Notes: generated by a model from the sequence alone, not told the origin. A stretch of 54,506 nucleotides of DNA from Bryobacterales bacterium (GCA_003132865.1 PKYZ01000629.1:1-54506), one strand, 5' to 3'; shown: positions 34,982 through 44,877, numbered from the stretch's first letter. Numbers and translations: made by a program.

Positions 34982-36636
34982 CGAAGGGTGTGCGCTAATC
35001 CGTTCTCGCCCAGCTCTGCACGGAGCGCTGTGTCGGAGACCAGCAATTCAAGGCATGCTTCGATGTCGTCGGGGGACTGATAGAAAAGCCCGCAACGGGC
35101 GGTTCTGCAGAGCTGCAGCATAGTTGCATGGCTCTCGGGAACCAGCACCGGTACACGCACGGCGAGCAGGGGGTACACCTCGTCAAGACTGACGCTGGAG
35201 TCGGTAACCCATGCCACGGCGGCCTCCGAATAATCTCCGTTAAGCCATTCGCTCATGACAAATCGCCAATCCGGGTGAGACCCCGCGCGCGTAATCCGGT
35301 CAATTACATCGGCGCACTGCCAGGCAACACGTGAGCCGACGCATACGATAATCGCGCCATCGTCCGCTCGGGGCGGTCTCTGGCGGGCCGCGCGCGCCAT
35401 GGCGGCCTCATCGTACACCTCCAGTACCCGGGCTGCCTGTCGTTCATAAGTTTCTTCCCGGATGGCCTGCCAGGCATATGCGGCATATGCGCGCCGCGCA
35501 GACGGCGATTCAATCAGTTCCTGCATGCGCATCGCAAGGTCGGTTGCATTACCAGGATCGAAGAGCAGGCCGGATTTGTGGTCTTCTACAAACTCAGGGA
35601 TTCCACCGATGCGCGCCGCAATGACTGCTGTGCGAGTCGCCATGGCCTCCATGATGGTCACCGGCTGGTTTTCGGGCCAGATCGAGGGAATGACCAGAAC
35701 GTCCGTTTTCGCGTAAATGCTCTCGATATCGCGGTTGTCCACTTTGCCGGTAAAGCAAATTCTATCGGCAATGCCGAAGCCCGCGGCCATGCGTTGGAGC
35801 TCTTCACGCTGCTCGCCCTCACCCACAATAGATAACGTCGCGGACTTACCAGACCTGCAGAGCTGAGAAAATGCTTCCAGCAGTGTGACGACGCCTTTGT
35901 GAGGTCCTATGTAACCAATATAGGCAAAACGAACCGGTCCTTCGGACGGCTCTCGGGAAATGCCGGAAAGGCGCTGGACATCCGCTCCATTATGTACCAC
36001 GACGGCTCTGCCCACGGGAACCAGTCCGCTCTCGACGTATTGCGCGGCCAGATACGCGCTAGGGCAGATCAGCCGATCCAGTGCGCGAAACTGGAGGGCG
36101 ATAAAATCGTTGCGCATGCGCATCGGAATCGTGCATCCACGGCCGTCGTGAATGTACATCTGGCAATCGGCGCAGGCGGTCCGGTCGGTGCATACTGTGC
36201 CGTCTCGCAGCAGAAGAGTGTTCCGGTGGCAAAACCCCCAGTAATCGTGGGCCGTGAGCACGGTAACCGCGCCGGAGCGTGACGCTTGGGAAATGATGCC
36301 TGTAGAAAGGCCGTTGAGATTATGAAAATGCACTACATCCGGCCGATGAAGCGCCAGCAGCGACGCAAAGTGCCGTTCGACCTCCGCATGATAAAAGCTG
36401 ACAGAATCCGAGCTGTAGTCCACGGCTTTGAGCTGTACACGGTGCACTTGCAGGCCTTCGTAAGTGTCTTGCACCACCGAGTGGCGCGCGCTGGCGGGCC
36501 GTGCCTCGCCGGCAAAGACGATCACCCGGTGGCCGGCATCGCGCATAATGCAGGCATGGCGGTGAGCCACCAGCTCCGCGCCCCCGATGAAACGAGGCGG
36601 ATAGACATTCGCCACTACCACAATGGTTTTAGGCAT
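34978..36636 (-). CDS. GT4-family glycosyltransferase
   Basis: This 552-residue protein is longer than the usual 370-400. It opens VVVANVYPPRFIGGAELVAH, the GT4 N-terminal acceptor loop, has a Cys-rich insert near 165-185 (CTDRTACADCQMYIHDGRGC), and a donor domain RFAYIGYIGPHKGVVTLLEAF with the EX7E region SIWPENQPVTIMEAMAT. After the usual C-terminal end (about 410) there is an extra 140-residue segment that looks like a second, partial GT-B donor half (VLVPESHATMLQLC). ATG at 36636 has GGAAGGA before it and lies two bases after the stop of the upstream gene. Confidence 0.85.
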   Translation of the reverse strand: MPKTIVVVANVYPPRFIGGAELVAHRHACIMRDAGHRVIVFAGEARPASARHSVVQDTYEGLQVHRVQLKAVDYSSDSVSFYHAEVERHFASLLALHRPDVVHFHNLNGLSTGIISQASRSGAVTVLTAHDYWGFCHRNTLLLRDGTVCTDRTACADCQMYIHDGRGCTIPMRMRNDFIALQFRALDRLICPSAYLAAQYVESGLVPVGRAVVVHNGADVQRLSGISREPSEGPVRFAYIGYIGPHKGVVTLLEAFSQLCRSGKSATLSIVGEGEQREELQRMAAGFGIADRICFTGKVDNRDIESIYAKTDVLVIPSIWPENQPVTIMEAMATRTAVIAARIGGIPEFVEDHKSGLLFDPGNATDLAMRMQELIESPSARRAYAAYAWQAIREETYERQAARVLEVYDEAAMARAARQRPPRADDGAIIVCVGSRVAWQCADVIDRITRAGSHPDWRFVMSEWLNGDYSEAAVAWVTDSSVSLDEVYPLLAVRVPVLVPESHATMLQLCRTARCGLFYQSPDDIEACLELLVSDTALRAELGENGLAHTLR

Positions 36637-36638
36637 GC

Positions 36639-39600
36639 TCAATCCTTCCCATTCGACGCCACTGCTTTGGCCGCCTCGAAAAGGCGCCGCCCGGACTGGC
36701 GAAGGGGCAAGTCTCCGCAGCGTCGCGCCGGGGTGAAATAGGCGAGAGCAAGCCCTCCCCACATTTGACCCGATGACGGACCGCCATGCTCGACGATGCG
36801 GCCGGGTATGAAATCCAGATCAATCCATTGCAGGTAAGGCGATCGCTGCCATCCAGCCTCCAACATCCCGCGCCGGCATCCCGGATTGAAGCTGTCGTGC
36901 AATACGACAAACAGGGGCCGCTTAGGCGTGTAATCGAGCAGGCAGCCCACGTCGCGTTTAATCCCTTCCGCGGAATGGTCGCCATCGATAAGAACAAACT
37001 CCGGCGGCATATCCGCGCGATTCAGCTCCGCGAGTAACGAGGGCAAGATAGCGGAAGAATCCCCGGTGAGAAAGGCGACGTTCTCGAAATATCTGAAGTT
37101 TTCCGCGACTTTGGGATCGATATCAATCGAGAATACCGCGTCGCAGAACTGGGAGAGCAAAGAAAGGCTGCCGCCCTGGTAGGTGCCGATTTCGATCCCG
37201 CATTTCGGGCGGTGACGCGCCAGAAGCGCCGTCAGGGCCATCCGCTCGGAGTCGGACATCTGCCAGTCCCGGGTCAACAGTTCCGGATACAGAACCTCTT
37301 CCACGGTCGGGTAATGATCTTTCGCGACGCTGGAAGAATCGGGAACTGCCGCGGACATACGGGGACCAGTAAAGGCTCTTTCCATGGATGCCAGCATCGC
37401 GGTCACGTATTCGTCCCATGTGCTGAGCGTGCGGCCGACGGCTTCCTTAGAGAGCTTAAGCCGCAGCGCGGGATCCGACGCGACCCGGTGGATGGCTTCT
37501 GCCATGGCGGCCTCATCGAGGACATTCACCGTAACGCAACCGCCTTCCGCGGCAAGCTCGGCCATAACGCCTTCCCGATGGCAGATGCATGGTTTGGCAT
37601 GCCACACACTCTCGACGATCGGCATGCCGTAACCTTCAATGACTGACGGGTAAACCGTGAGGTCCGCCTGGCGGTACAGATCGAGCAGTTTGGCGTCGTC
37701 TACAATGCCCAGCCACTCGATGCGGCGGTCGCTGGCAGCCGTGCTTTCGACGAAGGCGGCCAGATCGTCGCCGCCCTGATAGCGATTGCCGACGAGTGTC
37801 AGTTTCCACTCCAGTTCCGGGTGCTCGTTGCCCATGCGCTGGCATGCACGGATGAGCATACGATGATTCTTGCGCGGTTCCAGGGTCGAGACACAGAGAA
37901 TGCAGACCGGTTGGTGACCGTCTTGCACCCGGGGTTCACGCGCGCGCTCCGATCCGCCGAATTCGGCGGGCAGTGGATTCGTCTCGATGCGGGATGGTTC
38001 CAAACCGTGTGCGCGCCAGAAATCTAAAAGGCACGTGGCTGAATAGAATGAGATGGGTAAGATCAGATCGCAGCCGGCGAGCCCGCGCATGTACGCTGTA
38101 TGGTCTCTTCGCAACTCTTGATTGCAGAGATCGGGACGGAGATACGGGATCGCATCGTAAAAGACGGCTGCCATGTGCAAGCCGTTCTTCTTCGCCCACG
38201 CCCGGGCCGGCGCGAAACGATCTTCGGAAAAGACCTCGGCAAACAGGATCCAGACGGCATCCTGCACGACGGCATGACCCTCGGCGGAGGTACGGGAATG
38301 CGGAGCCGCCGATACGGGATGCCAACTTTCTTGTACGGGCCCGTTGAACTGCCCCAATTGCTGGAATTCCTCCTTCGTGGGAAACACATATGTCCCAAGA
38401 GTACGGTCCCAGATAACAAAAATGGGGCAGGCCTGTGCCTGAATAACGCGGCTCAAGCGGCGCGTGACGCGGATAACCCCGGAATTTGCCGGATCGCGCG
38501 TGGAATTCGTCACCTCAATCAGCACACGACGGCTGGAACCCGCCTCCCGCACGGTTTTGGTATGTTCGGCCGGCAGCAGACCACGGTACTCTTCGATGAA
38601 GCGCTCCCAGGTAAAGAACTGCTTGAAGCGCGCAATAGCCTCCGCTCGCTGCTGTGCATCCGGACCGCCGCCAGCCAGTACCGTGCACGCTTTGTCGGCC
38701 ATATCCGCGTTGTCCGTGCACAGGAACCATGGATGCGCGATCACCTCCGGATGCGCGCCGGCGTTGAACGCGAGGACCGATCGGCCGAGCCACTGCATCT
38801 CCGCAAGCGGCAGATTGAAACCCTCCCAACGCGAGAAAGACAAGGCCAGATCGCACTCTGCCATGATCTGCTGCAATTCCCGATCGTCGGGGGAGCCGAC
38901 CGGCACAATCGCCTGGGAAAGCCCGGCGGGAACCTGGAAGCCGGAGGGGTCCGCGAGCACAATCAGAGTTGCTTCCGGATGGTGGGCCTGGATGCGCGGC
39001 AAAATGTCGAAAGCCGCGTCGGAGTTCTTGTAGCAGTATGGCTCCCAACGGCCAGCATTCATGATCGGCCTTCGGCCCTCGGCCCTGAGCCGCCGAACGA
39101 TGTCCAGCGCTTTACCCCGCTCCGCTCCAACCTGCGCGGCAGACCATATGTCCATTTCCATATGATTGGCCCCCTCCAAGATCCGGCGAATGCGGGTCCG
39201 GCCTCCGGAGTGAGGATTACTTTGGGTCTTGGCGAGGAAGTCGCTGACGGGCGTAATCAGCGTGGCATTGGGCAGGTGGCGGCATCGCAGATCGATAAGG
39301 CGCTGTAGCGTAGTCCGCATGCCCTCGCTGTAACCCTCCAAGGGCACGACACCCTGATCGATGAAGATGACCTCACGGGCGATCTCCCGGAAGTAGTCTA
39401 TGGCTGCCACAAAAGGCCAGCCGCCCACGAAAACCGCGTCAACGCGTTCGCCGCCAAAGACCTGGGCCCCATGCGCCCGCAGCCATTCGGCGGTCAGTTC
39501 GTTCAAGTCCAGGTACGGGCCGAGGTTCTGCGGAACGTCAATGATACGGTGCGCGAACGACGCCACTACCTTCCGGTCATAGCGATTGGCCAGGACGGTA

Positions 39601-39701
39601 ATTCTATGACCCAGTTTCGCGAGGCCCATCCCCAGAAGGATCAGCACCCGATCGGCTCCGTAACGGAACAGAAAGCGTTCGTGACAGATTAGAATATGCA
39701 T
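36639..39701 (-). CDS. Tripartite GT4-GT4-methyltransferase-like fusion protein
   Basis: This is a 1020-residue protein in three parts. Residues 1-385: GT-B glycosyltransferase (MHILICHERFLFRYGADRVL; donor region LALSFSRWEGFNLPLAEMQW). Residues about 390-790: a second GT4 with VCILCVSTLEPRKNHRMLIRA and DLTVYPSVIEGYGMPIVESV, the EX7E motif. Residues about 810-1010: a Rossmann domain with GIEIGTYQGGSLSLLSQFCD (SAM-like loop), FSIDIDP and VLIDGDHSAEGIKRD, resembling CmcI/cephalosporin-hydroxylase and rhamnosyl O-methyltransferase families. I chose ATG at 39701 because the GT4 start motif begins there. It is co-transcribed with the GT4 gene downstream. I infer sequential sugar addition plus methylation. 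Confidence 0.82.
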   Translation of the reverse strand: MHILICHERFLFRYGADRVLILLGMGLAKLGHRITVLANRYDRKVVASFAHRIIDVPQNLGPYLDLNELTAEWLRAHGAQVFGGERVDAVFVGGWPFVAAIDYFREIAREVIFIDQGVVPLEGYSEGMRTTLQRLIDLRCRHLPNATLITPVSDFLAKTQSNPHSGGRTRIRRILEGANHMEMDIWSAAQVGAERGKALDIVRRLRAEGRRPIMNAGRWEPYCYKNSDAAFDILPRIQAHHPEATLIVLADPSGFQVPAGLSQAIVPVGSPDDRELQQIMAECDLALSFSRWEGFNLPLAEMQWLGRSVLAFNAGAHPEVIAHPWFLCTDNADMADKACTVLAGGGPDAQQRAEAIARFKQFFTWERFIEEYRGLLPAEHTKTVREAGSSRRVLIEVTNSTRDPANSGVIRVTRRLSRVIQAQACPIFVIWDRTLGTYVFPTKEEFQQLGQFNGPVQESWHPVSAAPHSRTSAEGHAVVQDAVWILFAEVFSEDRFAPARAWAKKNGLHMAAVFYDAIPYLRPDLCNQELRRDHTAYMRGLAGCDLILPISFYSATCLLDFWRAHGLEPSRIETNPLPAEFGGSERAREPRVQDGHQPVCILCVSTLEPRKNHRMLIRACQRMGNEHPELEWKLTLVGNRYQGGDDLAAFVESTAASDRRIEWLGIVDDAKLLDLYRQADLTVYPSVIEGYGMPIVESVWHAKPCICHREGVMAELAAEGGCVTVNVLDEAAMAEAIHRVASDPALRLKLSKEAVGRTLSTWDEYVTAMLASMERAFTGPRMSAAVPDSSSVAKDHYPTVEEVLYPELLTRDWQMSDSERMALTALLARHRPKCGIEIGTYQGGSLSLLSQFCDAVFSIDIDPKVAENFRYFENVAFLTGDSSAILPSLLAELNRADMPPEFVLIDGDHSAEGIKRDVGCLLDYTPKRPLFVVLHDSFNPGCRRGMLEAGWQRSPYLQWIDLDFIPGRIVEHGGPSSGQMWGGLALAYFTPARRCGDLPLRQSGRRLFEAAKAVASNGKD

Positions 39702-39858
39702 CGGAAGAGTACGCTTACGATCATGCTCGAAATTACCACACCTTCCGGACCCCGACAACACGGTCTCAGCCCATCCCTACTCGTGTTGCGCCTCGTTACC
39801 GTACAGCGGAAATAGTGATAGCCTGAATTCTTTATCCGGCTTTGCGGCCCGCGTTCCC

Positions 39859-41529
39859 ATGAACATGAACATGAACATCGAGCAGATCGTTGCAGAGATG
39901 CGGCAAAAGATAGCATCTCATCCGGTCAGAGATGAGGACGACTTTTCCGAGAGCGAATACCGCGAACTTTATCCGGATGTGGGGAATGCCGTCGCGGCAG
40001 GAACATTCCGCTCGGGCCATGAGCACTGGATTCGATCCGGCCGGGCCGAAGGCCGGCGTGGGCGGAAGCGCCTCGCCGGCAACGCTACGCGTCCGTCCGG
40101 CGTTGTCGCGGAAGGAAACAGCATGCCTTCACTAAAGCGCAGTGCGCTTGCTCTTCAAGATGTGCGTTCGCGCACGATCCCGCCGCACCTCTTCGACGGC
40201 ATTGGCGAACCAACGCCACTTCTGAATACGGCGCGGGGGCGCCTTGCCCACGCTCTCATGCGCTGGTTGGGCAAGGCGCTCTGGTGGTATAGCTACCGGC
40301 TCAAGCAAGCGCTGGAGAGCGTCGTTTCTACACTCAACGGGCTACAGGCAGAGCATGTGCGTGCGCTCGAGGCGCTGCAAGAGGATCTTCGTGACATGGC
40401 CGCCCGCCAGGAAGACCTTCGTAAGAATGCCGCACGGCAAGAGGATCTCCGTGACCTGGCCGCGCGCCAGGAAGACCTCCAAAAAAGTGCCGCACGGCAA
40501 GAGGACCTCCGGAAGATTGGCGCACAACTCGAGGCGCTTCAACAAGGCCTCCGGGAGATAGCTGCCGAGCAGGATGACCTCCGCAAGACTGCTACGAGGT
40601 CCACCGAAATGGCAGCAGTTTCGGTGCGTATGGAGTCGCTGGACAGCCGGCTTTCCGAGGTTGCCAAATCCATGCGTGAGAGCGGCACGATACACATCCC
40701 CAACCTTGCGAATAGAATAGCGGCGCTCGGTTTATTCGCGCAACAGACCCGGGCGGAGCTGAGTCTGCAAGACCGTCGCCTTTCCCTGCTGCTGCAAGAA
40801 GCGCGGAAGCAAATGCGTGAGTCGCCAGACGCGCCTGCGCCACTTGCCCCGGGCCTTAGCGATGATTCTGCCGGGCTCTATGTCGATTTCGAGGCCGCCT
40901 TTCGCGGGACACGTGAAGAGATCCGGCAGAAGCAGAGCGTATATATACCCATGCTGCGCGATGCCGGGGCGGGTCAACACGATCGACCGGTTGTGGATCT
41001 GGGATGCGGGCGGGGCGAGTGGCTCGAACTGCTGCGCGCCGAACAGATGCAAGCTTCCGGCGTGGACAGTAATGAGAGCATGATTGAGACGTGCCGTGGT
41101 CTCGGCTTGAACGCGGCGCAGGGCGATGCATTTTCGCACCTGCGCGGCCTCCCGGAAAGTTCCGTGGGAGCGATCACGGCGTTTCATCTGGTCGAGCATC
41201 TGCCGTTTGACGTTGTGCTGGCGCTCATCGACGAGAGCATTCGTGCGCTCAGGCCTGGCGGCATTCTGATTCTGGAGACACCCAATCCAGGCAATATGCT
41301 GGTAGGCACCCAGTATTTTTACCTGGATCCGACGCACATACGTCCCTTGCCCAGTCCCATGTTGCGATTTTTCGTCGAGGCGCGCGGCATGTGCCGCGTG
41401 GAAATCCACGAGTTGCACCCCTATCCGGAAAGTGTGCGTGTGCCGGAGGACGGCAGCGAACTCGCCAAACGATTCAACGACTACTTCTACGGACCGCGCG
41501 ACTATGCAGTCGTGGCCCGCCGGCCGTAA
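39859..41529 (+). CDS. Methyltransferase with a long coiled-coil (possible chain-length regulator/terminator)
   Basis: This is a 556-residue protein. Residues about 25-65 (SEYRELYPDVGNAVAAGTF..WIRSGRAEG) match the short repeat often found ahead of glycan-enzyme domains. Residues about 165-260 form a coiled-coil made of 10-residue repeats. The C-terminal SAM domain (about 340-556) has VVDLGCGRGEWLELLRAEQ (motif I), AITAFHLVEHLPFDVV and GGILILETPNPGNM, close to O-antigen chain-capping methyltransferases of the WbdD kind. The start is ambiguous, with three ATGAAC hexamers in a row (39859-39876). Divergent from the tripartite GT gene. Methylation of the growing end is inferred. Confidence 0.78.
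   Translation: MNMNMNIEQIVAEMRQKIASHPVRDEDDFSESEYRELYPDVGNAVAAGTFRSGHEHWIRSGRAEGRRGRKRLAGNATRPSGVVAEGNSMPSLKRSALALQDVRSRTIPPHLFDGIGEPTPLLNTARGRLAHALMRWLGKALWWYSYRLKQALESVVSTLNGLQAEHVRALEALQEDLRDMAARQEDLRKNAARQEDLRDLAARQEDLQKSAARQEDLRKIGAQLEALQQGLREIAAEQDDLRKTATRSTEMAAVSVRMESLDSRLSEVAKSMRESGTIHIPNLANRIAALGLFAQQTRAELSLQDRRLSLLLQEARKQMRESPDAPAPLAPGLSDDSAGLYVDFEAAFRGTREEIRQKQSVYIPMLRDAGAGQHDRPVVDLGCGRGEWLELLRAEQMQASGVDSNESMIETCRGLGLNAAQGDAFSHLRGLPESSVGAITAFHLVEHLPFDVVLALIDESIRALRPGGILILETPNPGNMLVGTQYFYLDPTHIRPLPSPMLRFFVEARGMCRVEIHELHPYPESVRVPEDGSELAKRFNDYFYGPRDYAVVARRP
40384..40533 (+). repeat. Five tandem 30-bp coding repeats in the coiled-coil
   Basis: Units begin at 40384, 40414, 40444, 40474 and 40504 and encode DLRDMAARQE, DLRKNAARQE, DLRDLAARQE, DLQKSAARQE and DLRKIGAQLE. 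Alternate units are most alike, hinting at a 60-bp parent repeat. Ten residues is not a canonical heptad, so the coil would twist less or be offset. Confidence 0.8.
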
Positions 41530-42166
41530 TACATACAATGAATCACCGGCCACGGCTTGTACGCGAACGAAAACGACCACTGCGCTCCAGTGACTTGGGA
41601 TCGTAGCGTGTGCCTTCCGCCCTTGGTCCCTCGAGTCCCCAGGCATTGGATGCGGCCCGCTCCTGCCAAACCTTGCCCGAATCCCAGGGGCGGGGATTCT
41701 TTGTCTGTCAAAGTGACAAGCACTTCATGGCGCAAAGAAATGCAATCAGAGCTTTTTACGAAGCCAGTTGTCTAGTTATACTGTGTTTTCAATCATCTGA
41801 GCTGTGAATAAATCAAAGTACACTCGAGTGCTTCGATGCATAGGCGACCTTCCCGCTCGCGGTTCTTCTCGGCGGCCGCAACCGCCGGACAAACGCCGTG
41901 AAGGCCGGTGCCGTGCGAAGGGGGATTCTCCTCGCGCGGTATGCCGGATTTACACCGGCGCGAACGCCTGGCGATGGTGCAGCATGTGGCGGAACGTGGC
42001 GGAAGAGCGGACGCTGTTGTTGAAGCACGGTGAAGCATGCCAACTCCGGGCCTGTTGCGGTCGGTGGAGAAAAACCAGCAACTCTATGATTGGGCCGGCG
42101 CGTTTGAAGAAATATAGCTGTTCGAGACGCGTTTGGCCGCGGCGGCCCGCAGCCTGCTAACTTAGT
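41530..42166. other. Intergenic stretch without a recognisable gene
   Basis: No gene is recognised in these 637 bp. GAATCCC (41679-41685) and GGGATTC (41693-41699) form a perfect 7-bp inverted repeat with a 7-base loop, followed by a T-rich run, a terminator-like structure for the methyltransferase gene. The part from about 41800 to 42120 has open frames on both strands but no family signature. TTATACT near 41774 is a possible -10. Confidence 0.4.
41679..41699 (+). terminator. Inverted repeat with T-rich tail
   Basis: A 7-bp stem (GAATCCC/GGGATTC) with a G-rich loop, followed by TTTGTCTGTC. The tail is not a pure U-run. It lies 150 bp after the stop of the methyltransferase gene, so assignment to it is uncertain. 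Confidence 0.35.
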
Positions 42167-43918
42167 ATGCAGCGGTCAACCAAGGCCGGACCGGCCATGC
42201 CATCCAGCATGTCATCACAGGACGAACAGCGAACGGCGGCGCCCACCCAACCGAAGGTGCGTTTCCAATTGCGCGCGCTGGAGTACGTAACGGTGTGCGC
42301 AGTGCTTTGGATGCTGGCTGCGCTGCTGCAGTGGAAGGCGGGAGCCTTTGCGGTGGAGCTTTCAGGGAATCCGGATGAATCCGCACATTATATCACCGGC
42401 TTGATGATCCGGGACTATATCGCATCAGGCCAGTTCACCTCGCCGATGACGTATGCAGAACACTACTATGCGCACTATCCGAAGATCGCTTTCGGTATGT
42501 GGCCGCCATTCTTTCACATCACCGAGGCCCTCTGGACGCTCATCTTTTCACCCGGAAAGATATCCGTCCTGTCGCTGATGGCGCTGATTGCAGCCGCCAC
42601 TGGCACATCGATTTACTACGTGCTTCGCCGGAAGTATGGCCGGACGGCGGCGTTCGCTGGTGGCGCGCTGTTTGTGTTGGCGCCGCTGGTGCAGGCATCC
42701 ACCTCGGCGGTGATGGCGGACGGTCTGGTCGCGCTGCTGGACTTTTGGGCTATGATCTACCTGGTCCGGTATCTCGAAAGCGAGCGCACCCGGGCGGCGG
42801 TTGTTTTCGGGGTGTTCACGGCGCTGAGCATGGCCACGAAAGCCAATGGAGTAGCCTTGGTGCTGCTGCCGATCCTGGCCGTTCCGCTCACCCGGCGTTG
42901 GCATTTGCTGCGCGCGCGGGGGCTTTACTATGCCGCGGCCATCATTCTGGTATTCGGCGCTCCGTGGCCGGCGCTTTCTTACTGGCTGATCAAGCGTTCG
43001 ATGGGTGGCGAGGCGGTTACCGCATTGGTAATCGCAGGCACCGCGCTGGCTTATGTTCGGGTGCTTTGGGCCACATTGGGATGGGGCCTGAGTCTGTTCT
43101 GCGTACTCGGCATGGCCGGGTTTCTCGTCGGGCTGTGGCGGAATCACACAGACTTCACCCTCGCCGGGTCGTTTGCCTTGCTGCTTAGCGTTTGGGCCTA
43201 CCATAGCTTGATTGGCAATGGAGCCGACCGCTACATGGTGGGCGCGCTGCCGCCGGCCCTGATCCTGACGGCGGCGGGCTTCGTGTGGGCCGCCCGGCGC
43301 ATCCTGCCGCATGCGGTGCCGTTGTCCGCCCGTGCGGCGGTGTTGGGAGCGCTCGCTGCCGGTGTCTTCGTGACCCAAACGTGGGCGGTGCCGCTCAAAC
43401 CATACCAAGGCTTCGACCAGCCCGCGCATTTCTTGTTGACGACTCCGGAGTTCGCCGCCGGCAATTTTCTGGTAATCTCCCATGCACGCGGGGAAGGAGC
43501 ATTTATCACGGAAGTGGCCATGCACGACCACCGGCCCGGACATTTGGTTCTGCGTTCGACTAAGGTTCTGAGCAGCACTAACTGGTATGGGAGTGTTTAC
43601 CACTTGCGATACAAGAATTCCAAAGAGATCTGCAACTTTCTGGATCGGGCCCCCATTGATGCCGTGCTTTTGGATACGCGGCCGGCGCAGGTGTGGCTGG
43701 ACGATGCGGCCTTTCAGTTGGGAAGAAAGGTAAGCGAGGCCCTCCAGTCCGACCCAAACTGGAAGCTACGCGATCACTTCCCGAAGCTCCGTGATACTGC
43801 CCCTTGGATCGACCTGTACAGCCGCGTAGGGCCCCAACCTACCGGCTCAATTGAGCTGGACCTGCGCTACACCTTGGGAAAAGATATCGTGGCGACCGAA
43901 GGTAAAGACGGCAAGTAG
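42167..43918 (+). CDS. GT39/ArnT-like integral membrane glycosyltransferase
   Basis: This is a 583-residue protein. The first large loop has NPDESAHY, the acidic pair expected of PMT_2-type GT-C enzymes that take sugar from a polyprenyl carrier at the outer face. About ten membrane helices run from residue 45 to 415. A soluble C-terminal part (about 415-583) follows with TTPEFAAGNFLVISHARGEG, typical of this family. The first 35 residues are polar and Gln/Pro-rich. It is the third GT-C-like protein in the window. No donor-specific motif is visible. Confidence 0.75.
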   Translation: MQRSTKAGPAMPSSMSSQDEQRTAAPTQPKVRFQLRALEYVTVCAVLWMLAALLQWKAGAFAVELSGNPDESAHYITGLMIRDYIASGQFTSPMTYAEHYYAHYPKIAFGMWPPFFHITEALWTLIFSPGKISVLSLMALIAAATGTSIYYVLRRKYGRTAAFAGGALFVLAPLVQASTSAVMADGLVALLDFWAMIYLVRYLESERTRAAVVFGVFTALSMATKANGVALVLLPILAVPLTRRWHLLRARGLYYAAAIILVFGAPWPALSYWLIKRSMGGEAVTALVIAGTALAYVRVLWATLGWGLSLFCVLGMAGFLVGLWRNHTDFTLAGSFALLLSVWAYHSLIGNGADRYMVGALPPALILTAAGFVWAARRILPHAVPLSARAAVLGALAAGVFVTQTWAVPLKPYQGFDQPAHFLLTTPEFAAGNFLVISHARGEGAFITEVAMHDHRPGHLVLRSTKVLSSTNWYGSVYHLRYKNSKEICNFLDRAPIDAVLLDTRPAQVWLDDAAFQLGRKVSEALQSDPNWKLRDHFPKLRDTAPWIDLYSRVGPQPTGSIELDLRYTLGKDIVATEGKDGK

Positions 43919-43921
43919 GAT

Positions 43922-44100
43922 CGCCGGTCCTCAACCGCCATGTCCTCGACGAGATCGCGGTCAGGATACCGTGGTTGGTCTCCGCGAAGACTTCCTCCTC
44001 GGGCCGCTTGGCGCGCGGGCTCCAGATTGTCGCGGCATATGGCCAGGAGCGAGTTTCCGCCCGGCTTCGGAATGTGATTGAAAATGTAGTGTTTCGGAGC
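43922..44100 (-). pseudogene. Decayed N-terminus of a sulfotransferase
   Basis: The minus strand encodes KHYIFNHIPKPGGNSLLAIC followed by frame-damaged sequence. Compare YIFNHIPKCGGLSYRALLE in the intact gene at 33770. The Cys of the PAPS loop is replaced by Pro, and nothing beyond the first 30 or so codons is recognisable. It reads toward the 3' end of the GT39-like gene. Confidence 0.6.
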
Positions 44101-44276
44101 AAGACCAGATCTCTTGGCGTGCGCCCTGGAAGGAACCAAAGCGAATTCAGATAGTACCCACGCCAACACTCTCGCTCTCTCGGCCACTCGACGGCTAATC
44201 CGAAGTTCCCGCGCGTTTTGAGCGCAAGTAGCTGAATATTTGGGACTTAAGTAGAAATGTGGTGTGTGGTTACTGA

Positions 44277-44633
44277 CTACACGCCAAGCGGCTTAAGCGG
44301 TACCCGCAGCACGTCCAGCGCGCGTTGTTGTAGAGCGGTGGGCGTGGTGATGATGTCGAACGCTGGGATAGCCGCATTCTTCGGCTGGACGCGGTTGTTG
44401 ACGATGGTGGCGAGGTCACGCAGCAGAGTTTGAAAGCTGTGCACCGGTAGATCGTCCTGAGTGCGCCGGCTGGGGACCTTCTGTTGAGCGGCGGTAGAGC
44501 GCTGGGCCGGCGCCACCACCGAGCTGCGCAGTTGCTGGGCGGCGGCTTTGTCGTCATCGTCAAACAGGGACGACCGTCGCCCGTACCGGCATGCCCAATA
44601 GGGGGTGGCCGGCATTCCCGTCAGGTAGTCCAA
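44277..44633 (-). pseudogene. C-terminal remnant of a transposase (IS4/IS1634-like)
   Basis: About 118 residues are open on the minus strand. The stretch LPVHSFQTLLRDLATIVNNRV followed by FDIITTPTALQQRALDVL fits the C-terminal end of IS1634-type DDE transposases as I recall them. The catalytic domain and inverted repeats are absent, and no start is credible (the frame simply begins open near 44633). The family is uncertain, that it is a transposase tail is more likely. Confidence 0.5.
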
Positions 44634-44877
44634 TCGGGTTGTATGGCTGCATGACTCGCCGACTTCGGCCAGGATGTGCCCTCGGTATGAAGGCTTCCTG
44701 AGCCTCTTGCCGACGGCGAGGCCTGGGCCGCTGGAGTCGCTCGGGAAGCCAAAAATACGGGAGAAAATGCGCTACTTGCGTAATTTGGATGTACAATCAA
44801 ACCTTGCAAGAGTCCAAAACGGAAATCGTGGTTTGAAGTTAGTAAGCCAAAAATCCCAGGGCGAAGCGAGGTCTCGT

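Noticed and set aside
38100..39308. 402-codon plus-strand frame opposite the fusion protein
   Set aside because: It runs antisense to well-conserved GT4 motifs and has no recognisable domain of its own.
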